Positions 1 to 7,226 of a DNA stretch of 12,081 nt are shown here, piece by piece. The position numbers and the translations under genes were made by a program. Numbering within the stretch: position 1 is the first letter of the stretch; the number at the start of each line of letters is the position of its first letter. Under the pieces are notes generated by a model. The model was not told where the DNA came from. It made no database searches and was given only the letters and a program-made list of their open reading frames with translations. Origin of the DNA: Acidobacteriota bacterium (GTDB lineage: Bacteria > Acidobacteriota > Vicinamibacteria > Vicinamibacterales > 2-12-FULL-66-21); NCBI GenBank assembly GCA_013817065.1, contig JACDDJ010000064.1, positions 1 through 12,081 of the forward strand, written 5' to 3'.

Positions 1-1
1 G

Positions 2-544
2 GCCATGGACGGCGTCCCGGTCGCGATCGACGCCGGACGCATGGCCGGACGCTACTTCTTCAACATCGCCGGGGTCGGTTTCGACGCGCGTGTCGCCGCA
101 CTCTTCAATGCCCGCGGTGCAGGTGCACGCGGCGCGTGGCCCTACCTCATGATCGGCGTGCGTGAGGGTTGCACCTACTGCGCGGTCGACTACGATGTCC
201 AGCTCGACGGGGACGGGCGCAAGTACAAAGCCCTTCTGATTGCCTTCGCCAATGGACGCGAGTATGGGCTCGGCGCCCGCATCGCTCCGGGCGCGAGCCT
301 GGACGACGGGCTGCTGGATGTGATCATCGTGGAGGACGCAGGTCTGATCGCACGGTTTTGGCACGCGCGTCATCTCGCGCTGGGCCGCCCCGAGCTCGCG
401 CCGCCGGTCACGACAAGGCGCGTCACTCGTGCGGTAATCGAGGCTGACGGAGAGATGGAGTTCCACGTCGACGGTGAACCCGGCCGCGCCTCCAGGCGCA
501 TCGAAGTGGAGATCCTGCCGGCAGCGCTGCTGATCCGCCGCTGA
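2..544 (+). CDS. Diacylglycerol kinase family lipid kinase, C-terminal part (5' end outside window)
   Basis: This is the C-terminal domain of a DagK/YegS/sphingosine-kinase-like lipid kinase, a cytoplasmic enzyme that uses ATP to phosphorylate a lipid hydroxyl group. The reading frame is open to the left edge (an Ala codon precedes the ATG at 5), so the N-terminal nucleotide-binding domain with its GGDGT motif lies outside the window and ATG 5 is probably internal. Family signatures, numbered from ATG 5, are FFNIAGVGFDA at 18-28, the block GLGARIAPGASLDDGLLDV at 88-106, and FHVDGEP near 152-158, which is the usual end of the fold before a short final strand. The substrate cannot be told from this half: diacylglycerol, a sphingoid base or another lipid are all possible. 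The gene ends in TGA at 542-544, inside the hairpin shared with the convergent ccdA-like gene. The family is clear; the substrate is unknown. Confidence 0.88.
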   Translation, partial: AMDGVPVAIDAGRMAGRYFFNIAGVGFDARVAALFNARGAGARGAWPYLMIGVREGCTYCAVDYDVQLDGDGRKYKALLIAFANGREYGLGARIAPGASLDDGLLDVIIVEDAGLIARFWHARHLALGRPELAPPVTTRRVTRAVIEADGEMEFHVDGEPGRASRRIEVEILPAALLIRR

Positions 545-567
545 AAAAACGGGTGTCCCCGTTTCTT
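544..567. terminator. Bidirectional intrinsic terminator between convergent genes; REP-like hairpin
   Basis: A perfect 7-bp inverted repeat, AAACGGG (547-553) and CCCGTTT (558-564), encloses the 4-nt loop TGTC. On the minus strand the hairpin is followed by six T residues (549-544), a good intrinsic terminator for the ccdA-like gene. On the plus strand it is preceded by an A-run and followed by GTTTCTT, so it could also stop transcription of the lipid kinase. It overlaps the kinase stop codon (542-544) and touches the ccdA stop codon (566-568), filling the whole 21-bp convergent gap. The minus-strand form, AAACGGGGACACCCGTTT, resembles the dispersed hairpins associated with REP-associated transposases (RAYTs). 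That resemblance is from memory and has not been searched. Confidence 0.75.
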
Positions 568-1297
568 AGAACGTCGGGAGATAGGGCGTGAGGTACTTCG
601 CGATGAGACTGAACTGGTCGAAGAAGATCAGGACGCCGATCAAGATCATCAGGCCGCCCGAGACCAGCTCGATGGTGCGGTAATGCCTGCGGATCCGGGC
701 TGCGGCAGTGAAGAATCTGTTGATGGCCACCGAGGTGAGCAGGAACGGCACGCCGAGCCCGAGCGAGTACACCGCCAGCATCTGCATCCCCTCCGCGACT
801 GACTCGCGCGACGCCGCCAGACCGAGGATGCCTCCCAGGATCGGCCCGATGCACGGCGTCCAGGCAAAGGCGAACGCCATCCCGACCAGGAGCGCGCCGA
901 ACGGGCCCGCGGGCTTCTTCTGCGTGTGGATCCGCTTGTCGCTCTCGAGCAGCCTGATCCGGAAGACGCCCATCATGTGCAGGCCGAGCAGGATCAGCAC
1001 GGTCCCGGCAACCTTCTCGAGGATCGGCGCGTAGGCGAACATCAGTTTGCCGATCGCAGACGCGCTGGCACCCGCGGCAACGAAGATGATGGTGAAGCCG
1101 AGGACGAAGGCGATCGACGAGATGAGGACGTGGCGGCGTGTCGCGGCTGCCGAGGTGCCCTCCTGCCCCTGCATCTCTTCGAGCGTCATCCCCGAAATGA
1201 AGGAGATGTAACCCGGGATCAGCGGAAGCACGCAGGGTGAGATGAATGAGAGAAGGCCGGCGGCAAACGCCGCCAGCAGCGTGACTTCCTGCGACAT
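566..1297 (-). CDS. ccdA: CcdA/DsbD-type cytochrome c biogenesis membrane protein
   Basis: This 243-residue polytopic membrane protein belongs to the CcdA/DsbD transmembrane family. Such proteins pass electrons from cytoplasmic thioredoxin across the membrane to extracytoplasmic thioredoxin-like proteins (ResA/CcmG type), keeping apocytochrome c cysteines reduced for haem attachment. The two hallmark redox cysteines are present in their normal settings: FISPCVLPLIPGY near residues 18-30 (C22) and AWTPCIGPILGG around C149. The hydrophobic pattern fits six transmembrane helices, and the length is normal for a stand-alone CcdA without the fused DsbD domains. The gene lies 66 bp downstream of the NuoG-like gene on the same strand and may share its transcript. 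No clear Shine-Dalgarno site precedes ATG 1297. No thioredoxin-like partner or other cytochrome maturation gene is in the window, so a role in general disulfide reduction is also possible. Confidence 0.92.
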   Translation of the reverse strand: MSQEVTLLAAFAAGLLSFISPCVLPLIPGYISFISGMTLEEMQGQEGTSAAATRRHVLISSIAFVLGFTIIFVAAGASASAIGKLMFAYAPILEKVAGTVLILLGLHMMGVFRIRLLESDKRIHTQKKPAGPFGALLVGMAFAFAWTPCIGPILGGILGLAASRESVAEGMQMLAVYSLGLGVPFLLTSVAINRFFTAAARIRRHYRTIELVSGGLMILIGVLIFFDQFSLIAKYLTPYLPTF

Positions 1298-1312
1298 GGT
1301 TATCTGCTCAAC

Positions 1313-1329
1313 GGGCAGCCGGGCTGCCC
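1313..1329. repeat. Short inverted repeat between nuoG-like and ccdA-like genes
   Basis: GGGCAGCC (1313-1320) and GGCTGCCC (1322-1329) form a perfect GC-rich inverted repeat centred on a single G. As an RNA hairpin it would have a 7-bp stem and 3-nt loop. It lies in the 66-bp gap between the NuoG-like stop and the CcdA-like start. No T-run follows on either strand, so it does not look like an intrinsic terminator. It could be an mRNA processing or stability hairpin, or chance. Confidence 0.4.
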
Positions 1330-1363
1330 TACACCTTGCTGTTTACGACAACCCTGTGCCGGG

Positions 1364-3151
1364 TCATTTAATTTCCCTGAGCGGCAGGCCGTTCATCAGT
1401 GACGCCGCCCCCGGTATCCCGGCGAACTTGAGCGGCGGCAGATCCTGAAACATGAAGTCCCACTTCCAGCGCTCCGACGGATTGGACGCCTGCAGCCAGG
1501 TCTTCGCGTTCACTGGACGCGCGAAGGCCAGGTTCGCCAGTCCGGCGTAACGTGCGTGACCGGCGAGTGCTCCGGCGAGCTCCCCGCGGACCGCCGCGCT
1601 GCTCGTGTAGGTCAGCGGAACACCGAGCGCCAGCGCCACGTTCACGAACACCTGCCAGTCTTCCTGCGATTCGCCGGGAGCCGCGATCGCTCGCGAGGCG
1701 CCCTGCAGCCGTCCATCGATGTTCACGTAGGCGGCGTCCTTCTCGACCCACGCGGTGCCCGGCAGGACGATGTCGGCCGCCTTGGCGAGCTCGGTCATGA
1801 GCACGCCGTGCACGATCAGCAACTTCAGCTTGCCGGAGCGCCGCGCCTCGATCACCCACGACACGTCGCCGATCGAACCGTCCGGGCCCGGGTCGAACAC
1901 GTAAAGTCCCGAAACCTTGCCGGCGAGGATCTGGTTCTTGAAGGCGGAGAGATCAGCCGTGCCGTCCGCGCCGGCGTGGATCGGGAATCCGAGATCCTTG
2001 GCGCCGTTGACGTTCGGCGCATCAACGGGCGGGATCGTGAACTTGACCCGCGGCGGCTGCGGCTTCACGCGGGTCCGCCAGCTGAGGGCGACGCCGTCCT
2101 CAGGGACGTTCAGCGCATGCCCCACCTTGCCGATCAGAAACAGCTCCTCGAGCGAGGCGTGTGCCGAGATCAGGAACGCCAGGCCGGTGTTGCTGGCCCT
2201 GATGCGGTCCGCAACCTTTGCGAGCGCGTTGGTCCAGTCGGTCGGCTCGAGGGCGCCGGCTTCGCTGCGCAGCAGCGGGCGCTGCAGCCGCTCGTCGCCT
2301 TCGATCCAGCGATAGTCGAACCGGCCGATGTCGCACATCCAGTAGCCGTTCACTTCCGGATTGAAGCGCGGCGTCGTGCGGATCAACTGCGCGCCCTTCG
2401 CCCACTCGGGCTTGGCCTTGATCCACGCCGTCGTGTTGCAGCCCTTCTCGCAGAGGGTGCAGATCGTATCGACTGCATCGGGGTTATCCCACGGCCGCGA
2501 CTTGAACCGGTAATCCTTCGTGGTGATCGCGCCGACCGGGCAGACGTCCATCAGGTTGCCGGAGAGCAGCGAATGCACACCCTCTTCGCGAAAAGTGGCG
2601 ATCTCGCTGCCGTAGCCGCGATCGGTGATGCCGATCTGGGCGTCGGTGTCGATCTCCTTCATGAAGCGGACGCAGCGCGTGCAGAGGATGCAGCGGTTCC
2701 GATTCAGCATCAGCGTCGGACCAAAGTCCACGTCCGCCCTGACGCCTTCGCCGTCGAATACCCGGCGCGGGAATTCCATGCGGCTCTCGTTCGGGCCGTA
2801 GCTGTAGGAGAAGTCCTGCAGCGGGCACTCACCGCCCTTGTCGCACACCGGGCAGTCGAGCGGATGGTTGATCAGAAGGAACTCGAGGACACTGGCGCGC
2901 GCCTCGACGACATCCGGCGTCTGGGTCATCACCACCATGCCGTCGGCGGCCGGCGTCGAGCACGACGTCTGCAGCTTCGGCATCTTCTCGATCTTGACGA
3001 TGCAGACGCGGCAGGACCCGTCGATACTGAGCCCCGGGTGATAACAGTAGTAAGGGATCTTGATGCCGCTCTCGATCGCGGCCTGCAGGACCGTCCTGCC
3101 CTTTTCGACCGTAACCGGCTGCTCGTCTATCGTCAGCGTGACCGTTTCCAT
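1364..3151 (-). CDS. nuoG: NADH-quinone oxidoreductase subunit G-like iron-sulfur protein
   Basis: This 595-residue protein matches NuoG, the electron-relay subunit of the peripheral arm of respiratory complex I. Cluster ligands appear in canonical order. A plant-ferredoxin-type [2Fe-2S] site uses C36, C47, C50 and C64. The His-coordinated cluster site is H96-x3-C100-x2-C103-x5-C109 (CDKGGEC). A [4Fe-4S] site has C154, C157, C160 and C204 (DVCPVGA). The molybdopterin-oxidoreductase-like domain opens with C231-x2-C234-x3-C238 and C273, so the optional N7 cluster site is also kept. The remaining ~320 residues form a degenerate molybdopterin-type domain, which makes the protein shorter than E. 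coli NuoG (about 900 residues). It is isolated here: an M1 peptidase lies upstream and ccdA downstream, with no other nuo gene. The G subunit of an NAD-reducing hydrogenase or formate dehydrogenase is an alternative, but none of their partners is visible. A TAGAAT box lies 9 nt before ATG 3151. Confidence 0.88.
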   Translation of the reverse strand: METVTLTIDEQPVTVEKGRTVLQAAIESGIKIPYYCYHPGLSIDGSCRVCIVKIEKMPKLQTSCSTPAADGMVVMTQTPDVVEARASVLEFLLINHPLDCPVCDKGGECPLQDFSYSYGPNESRMEFPRRVFDGEGVRADVDFGPTLMLNRNRCILCTRCVRFMKEIDTDAQIGITDRGYGSEIATFREEGVHSLLSGNLMDVCPVGAITTKDYRFKSRPWDNPDAVDTICTLCEKGCNTTAWIKAKPEWAKGAQLIRTTPRFNPEVNGYWMCDIGRFDYRWIEGDERLQRPLLRSEAGALEPTDWTNALAKVADRIRASNTGLAFLISAHASLEELFLIGKVGHALNVPEDGVALSWRTRVKPQPPRVKFTIPPVDAPNVNGAKDLGFPIHAGADGTADLSAFKNQILAGKVSGLYVFDPGPDGSIGDVSWVIEARRSGKLKLLIVHGVLMTELAKAADIVLPGTAWVEKDAAYVNIDGRLQGASRAIAAPGESQEDWQVFVNVALALGVPLTYTSSAAVRGELAGALAGHARYAGLANLAFARPVNAKTWLQASNPSERWKWDFMFQDLPPLKFAGIPGAASLMNGLPLREIK

Positions 3152-3212
3152 ATCCCGTTGATTCTATAACGGCAGCACGCCGCGACGGCTGGTTGGCGCC
3201 GGGCGTCCGCGT

Positions 3213-5867
3213 CTAGCGGACGATCGTGGCAAGGGCGCCGTGGTCGGCGTTCGCCGCGGCCGACAGGAGCGGCTCCGTCAGGTCGACCCTGTGCTCGGTG
3301 ACCGGGCCGTCGGCCTGGACGATCACGGTCTCCGTCTTCCCGGATGCATATTGCAGCCGGATGCCGATCGGAACCGGCATCGGCGCGCCGCTCTGCTCGA
3401 GCCGGAGCACGAGGGTTGAGCCCTCGGTCCGGTGGGTGAACCTCACCCGCGGAATGGCCTCGCCGAAGATCCACGCGTCGAAGAAGCTGGTGAGGTCGCG
3501 ATTACTGGCCTTTTCCATCACCTTGATCAGGTCGTCGGTGCCGGCTTTCCGGTATTGCCATTCGGTGTAGAACGTCCGCACGCCGGCGAAGAACGCCTCA
3601 TCGCCGATGGTTCGACGCAGCATGTGCAGGACCATCGCGGACTTGTTGTAGATGATCGACCGGAAGATGGTGGCGTCTCCCTGGATATGGCCGAGGCGAT
3701 AGCCCAGGTAGACCGGGCCGTTGGAGGACTCGTCGATCGCGGTCTGACGCATCCGCCGAAGCACGGTGTTCATTACCCCGGGCGCCAGCTTCCGTTCCGC
3801 GTAGAGCGCGGCGAAGTACTGGGCGAACCCTTCGCTCAACCATTGCTCGTGATAGTTCTTCCATCCGACCGCCTGGCCCCACCACTGGTGCGCGAGCTCG
3901 TGCGCCATGAAGAACTGCGGGTAGTTATCGAAGGTGACCGGATCGTTGCGCCAGGTCAGACCACTCTGCACCGGTTGATCGACAACGGCGAAGTACGCCG
4001 GGCTGTGGCCGCCAGGTGTTTCGCGTTCGGTGAAGCCGATCGTGAACGAGGGATACGGTGCGGCGCCAACGAGTGAGGCGTAGAACTCGAAGATCTCGAC
4101 CACGCGATCGGTCGTACTGCGCGCGCGCGACACCTGGCGTGGGTTGGCGAGCACCCGCAGCTCGACGCCGTCCGCCGGAGACCCGGTCTGCATACGGCGC
4201 GTCTCCACCTCACGAAGCCGCGACACGACGCACGCCAGGTATCGCACCGGCCGATCGCTCTCGAAGACGAAGCGCCGCCGCCGCTGGTCACCCTCGCCGG
4301 TTACACCGGGCGCCGGCATGCCGGGGCCGCTCGGTTGGCCGGTCGCAATCACCTCGTATTGTTCCGGGACCGACACCGTCATCTTTGCGGTCGCGTAGTC
4401 GGTCACGACTGACTGCGGGTACCAGTAACCCCGGTTGCTGTACAGATACCGCGCCTCGGGTGGCAGGACCGTCGTCTCCTGGGGGTCCTGATCCAGCGTG
4501 TTCGCATCGTTCCGCCCGCCTAGATTGATCGCCTCACGGTCGAGATCCTGGGATGGCAGCGGCCCCGAATAGAGGATGTTGAGCCACAGCTCGGACCCGT
4601 GCGGCAAAGCTTCCGGCAGGCTGACGATCAGCGCGTTCTGGTTGACGACGCGGAGGTGCAGCAGTCGTCCGTAGTCAGGCGAGTAGACGCCGCTGACGAC
4701 GAGGTTCTCCTGGAGCCGCAGGTTGAGAGTCGTGGTGGCGGCGGCGCGAACCTTCAGCTTCAATCGGGCGTTACCCTGGATCGTCTCGCGCTCCGGCGTG
4801 ATGATGACGTCCAGATCGTAGTCGAGCACGTCGTAGTCGACGAGATCGTCTTCGCTGAAGAAGCGCCCGTGCGTCGCCAGCTTCTCGGGCGAGCCATACA
4901 CCGAGATGTTTCGCCGCCGGCGGCGGTCGAACAGCGTGATGTCTTCCGCGTCGTTACGTGAACGGGTGTAGGTGAGGCTGCCGAAATTATTGGTTCGGAC
5001 TTCGGCGATGAAATCCCCCGGCTGCGGGGTGATCGACCAGCGGTCGGCGCTGAGATCCGACAGGTTGATCTGAAGCGTGCGCCCGATGTAGTCGTTGAAG
5101 ACCTGCGTCGCCCGTTGAAGGTCTCGTGGCGACACCTCGCGCGGGACCAGTGCGGCCTCGGCAAATCTGTCGCGGAAGTCCTCGGGCCTGACGCGGATGA
5201 AAACCGCCTCGAACGGTGCGTCCAGCACGTCGGACCTGGCGGACTTGGTAAAGATGCGGACCTGCGTGCGCTCGGCCGGCAGCGGTGGGGAGAAGCGCAT
5301 CCGGCCTGCGCCGAGGAGCACCACCGCGGTGACGCCTTCGGGAGTCTCGGCGACGAAGGCGGATCCCGACTTCATGTGCAGGGCGAGATCGGGCGCGACC
5401 ACGGTGAGGTTGCGAACGTCATATTGCTTCGCGCCGTCCAGCGCGAGCCGGTAGAGACCGGTGACGTGCGTCACCCGTGTTGCCGACGCCACCCTGGGCG
5501 CACCGTCGTCGTCCACGACGTCGACCACCCATGTGCCGAGCCGCCCTTCGAGGCCGCGCTCCCAGAAGACGTCGAGGAGCAGTCGATGGCGATCAGGAGT
5601 CAGCTCGGTGCGGTCGCGTTCCCGGATAACCAGACGGGAGGGCACGGGAGCGGAGAGGGCCGCGGCCAGATCGCCCGCCGAGGACGCGTCGGTTCCGAGT
5701 GCGCGGATAGCGGCGCCGTCCCCCGCGATAGCGGCTCGTTCAAGCGCGCGAACGAGTTCGGCGAACCTGTCCGGCTTGGCAGATGGCGGCGCCGGTGCCG
5801 CGGCCTGCGACGCACCTGCCTGGATCGTCCAGAGCAACGACAGCGCGAGGAGGACCGGGAGCACCAT
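3213..5867 (-). CDS. Secreted M1-family-like zinc metallopeptidase with large N-terminal extension
   Basis: Numbered from ATG 5867 (884 residues), this starts with a hydrophobic signal-like segment (VLPVLLALSLLW, ending near AGASQA), so it is probably exported. Residues ~25-345 are an extension I do not recognise. An M1-type N-terminal domain begins near residue 347 (DYDLDVII), followed by the catalytic domain. The zinc site HELAH (656-660) is followed 18 residues later by E679 in WLSEGFAQYFA, the HEXXH-x18-E gluzincin pattern. Y740 in IIYNKSAMVLHML matches the catalytic Tyr. Where aminopeptidases carry GxMEN, this protein has PGGHSP (618-623), so aminopeptidase activity should not be assumed. 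An in-frame GTG at 5915 would add 16 residues before the hydrophobic segment. I prefer ATG 5867 because it places the signal segment at the terminus and has a TATAGG box 7 nt upstream. The next gene, nuoG-like, begins 61 bp downstream and is functionally unrelated. Confidence 0.87.
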   Translation of the reverse strand: MVLPVLLALSLLWTIQAGASQAAAPAPPSAKPDRFAELVRALERAAIAGDGAAIRALGTDASSAGDLAAALSAPVPSRLVIRERDRTELTPDRHRLLLDVFWERGLEGRLGTWVVDVVDDDGAPRVASATRVTHVTGLYRLALDGAKQYDVRNLTVVAPDLALHMKSGSAFVAETPEGVTAVVLLGAGRMRFSPPLPAERTQVRIFTKSARSDVLDAPFEAVFIRVRPEDFRDRFAEAALVPREVSPRDLQRATQVFNDYIGRTLQINLSDLSADRWSITPQPGDFIAEVRTNNFGSLTYTRSRNDAEDITLFDRRRRRNISVYGSPEKLATHGRFFSEDDLVDYDVLDYDLDVIITPERETIQGNARLKLKVRAAATTTLNLRLQENLVVSGVYSPDYGRLLHLRVVNQNALIVSLPEALPHGSELWLNILYSGPLPSQDLDREAINLGGRNDANTLDQDPQETTVLPPEARYLYSNRGYWYPQSVVTDYATAKMTVSVPEQYEVIATGQPSGPGMPAPGVTGEGDQRRRRFVFESDRPVRYLACVVSRLREVETRRMQTGSPADGVELRVLANPRQVSRARSTTDRVVEIFEFYASLVGAAPYPSFTIGFTERETPGGHSPAYFAVVDQPVQSGLTWRNDPVTFDNYPQFFMAHELAHQWWGQAVGWKNYHEQWLSEGFAQYFAALYAERKLAPGVMNTVLRRMRQTAIDESSNGPVYLGYRLGHIQGDATIFRSIIYNKSAMVLHMLRRTIGDEAFFAGVRTFYTEWQYRKAGTDDLIKVMEKASNRDLTSFFDAWIFGEAIPRVRFTHRTEGSTLVLRLEQSGAPMPVPIGIRLQYASGKTETVIVQADGPVTEHRVDLTEPLLSAAANADHGALATIVR

Positions 5868-5976
5868 GAGGTTGCCTATATTAGACTCCGGCCTGTGATC
5901 AGCCGGGCCGGGCACGGGTCACCCCTGCCAAATCGGAGACCAAACTGCGATCCGGCGGGATGAATGGGCCGGTGGC

Positions 5977-7155
5977 TTAGGCAGCAGGCCAGCGCCGCTT
6001 CAGAATCAGGATCGTGAGGTCGTCGGCGAAGCGTGAGTCGTTGGCGTGGCGTTCGGCCGCCTTGAAGACCGCCGTCCCGATCTCCGCCGCGGTAAACGCC
6101 GTGTAGGTGGTGATCACGCTTTCGAGACCGCTTTCCTCGAACGGGCGCCCCTCCGGGTCCTCCGCCTCGGTGATGCCGTCGCTGTAGAGAACCAGCGTCT
6201 CGCCATTGCCGACCATCGTCGCTGCCGACTCGTACACCGAACCTTCGAACATCCCGAGCGCGATCCCGGTGCCATGGAGCCGCTCCGAGGTGCCATCGAC
6301 ACGGCGGAGGAGCGGAGGGTGATGGCCGGCGTTCACATAGGTGAGCTCGCCTGTCGATGGCGAGTACACCGCGAAGAACAACGTGATGAACCGGGAGCTC
6401 GGGCTGTGCCGGCAGATCTGCAGATTGAGCCGCCGCATCAACTCGCGCGGTTCGAGGTCTTCGTCCACCAGCGTGCGCAGCACCGCGAGGAGCAACGCCA
6501 TCAGGAGTGCCGCCGGGCTGCCCTTGCCGGCGACGTCGCCGAGCGTGAGGATCACCCTGCCGTCGGGGAGTGGCAGGACGTCGTAGAAGTCACCGCCGAC
6601 GGTGTTTGCCGGCCGGGTGACGCCGCAGATCTCGATGTCGGCCGCCTTATAGGTTCCCGCCGGCAGCATCGCCAGCTGGATTTCGCGCGCGACCTCCAGC
6701 TCGCCCTTCAGCGACAGCCGATCCGCCACTTCGAGCAGCACCAGGAAGTTCATCAGCAGCAGGCTGAGGATCAGCGCGAAGGTCCCGTCAGCCCACACCG
6801 GCATCAGCAGCGCGACCTTGACGAAGGGGAGCCCGAGCGGGAAGTCCACCTGCGCGAAGGATCTGAACAGCCTGATGATCCCGAACAGTGCGACGACGAG
6901 CGACGTCAGGTAGAGCGCACGTCGCGCCGGCGGCAGCTTCAAGGTGAACGCCATGAAGATCTGGCGGATGCGTTCCCCGAGCTGCTTCCACCAGGGCAGG
7001 CGCCGGATCGCCTCCTCGTCGAGACCGCGGGTGAAGAACCGGTAGGCGTCGCGCGTATCGTGCGTGAAGAGCCGCTGCAGGTCCTCGACGGAGATATCTC
7101 TCGAGTAGAGCTCGTAGAGCGCCCGCGCACGTTCGGACTGCGACGACTGTTTCAT
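5977..7155 (-). CDS. Membrane-anchored SpoIIE/RsbU-type PP2C serine phosphatase
   Basis: This 392-residue protein ends in a PPM/PP2C phosphatase domain of the SpoIIE/RsbU class, which typically dephosphorylates anti-anti-sigma (STAS) proteins in partner-switching pathways. Signatures are the linker helix EVAREIQLAMLP (154-165), VGGDFYDV (186-193, metal ligand D189), GDVAGKG (206-212, D207), YVNAGHHPPLL (273-283), LYSDGITEAED (323-333, D326) and DDLTILIL (378-385). The acidic metal-binding residues are all present, so an active enzyme is expected. The N-terminal ~150 residues contain two or three hydrophobic segments (about 80-97 and 111-143), which place the phosphatase on the inner face of the membrane. 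No PAS, GAF, HAMP or response-regulator domain is visible, so the input signal is unknown. No STAS or anti-sigma kinase gene is nearby. There is no Shine-Dalgarno site, but a TATATA box sits 7 nt before ATG 7155, directly after a heptamer repeat tract. Confidence 0.92.
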   Translation of the reverse strand: MKQSSQSERARALYELYSRDISVEDLQRLFTHDTRDAYRFFTRGLDEEAIRRLPWWKQLGERIRQIFMAFTLKLPPARRALYLTSLVVALFGIIRLFRSFAQVDFPLGLPFVKVALLMPVWADGTFALILSLLLMNFLVLLEVADRLSLKGELEVAREIQLAMLPAGTYKAADIEICGVTRPANTVGGDFYDVLPLPDGRVILTLGDVAGKGSPAALLMALLLAVLRTLVDEDLEPRELMRRLNLQICRHSPSSRFITLFFAVYSPSTGELTYVNAGHHPPLLRRVDGTSERLHGTGIALGMFEGSVYESAATMVGNGETLVLYSDGITEAEDPEGRPFEESGLESVITTYTAFTAAEIGTAVFKAAERHANDSRFADDLTILILKRRWPAA

Positions 7156-7162
7156 TGAGATC

Positions 7163-7168
7163 TATATA
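7163..7168 (-). promoter_or_regulatory. Putative -10 box of the SpoIIE-type phosphatase gene
   Basis: On the minus strand TATATA is followed by seven bases (GATCTCA) and then the ATG at 7155. No Shine-Dalgarno site fits in that space, so transcription may start at or very near the start codon. The -35 position (about 7186-7191) falls inside the heptamer repeat and shows no consensus -35 sequence. This is inference from spacing only. Confidence 0.4.
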
Positions 7169-7170
7169 CG

Positions 7171-7226
7171 TGCGAAGTGCTACGTTCGATGTGCGCAGTG
7201 CTACGTGCGACGTGCGACGTGCCTAC
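7171..7226. repeat. Degenerate heptamer tandem repeat (TGCGACG-type), about 7-8 units
   Basis: Reading the plus strand, the tract parses into seven 7-bp units: TGCGAAG, TGCTACG, TTCGATG, TGCGCAG, TGCTACG, TGCGACG and TGCGACG (7171-7219). An eighth weaker unit, TGCCTAC (7220-7226), overlaps the kbl stop codon (7223-7225). TGCTACG recurs 21 bp apart, suggesting duplication of a three-unit block. The tract fills nearly all of the gap between the kbl stop and the -10-like box of the phosphatase gene. It resembles the heptameric short tandem repeats known best from cyanobacteria. Confidence 0.8.

Noticed and set aside
1556..3169. A 537-codon open frame on the plus strand opposite the NuoG-like gene
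   Set aside because: It is antisense to a gene with intact iron-sulfur motifs, and its translation is Arg/Asp/Ala-rich without family features. Long antisense frames are expected from GC-rich codon bias.
3152..3212. Riboswitch or small RNA in the gap upstream of the NuoG-like gene
   Set aside because: The gap is only 61 bp with no convincing stem structure; only a possible -10 box near the start is supportable.
6046..7158. A 370-codon open frame on the plus strand opposite the phosphatase
   Set aside because: It is the antisense shadow of a clear PP2C phosphatase; the Arg/Glu/His/Gln-rich translation matches no family I know.
7171..7226. CRISPR-like array
   Set aside because: The units are contiguous 7-mers without spacers and no cas gene is present, so it is a simple tandem repeat.
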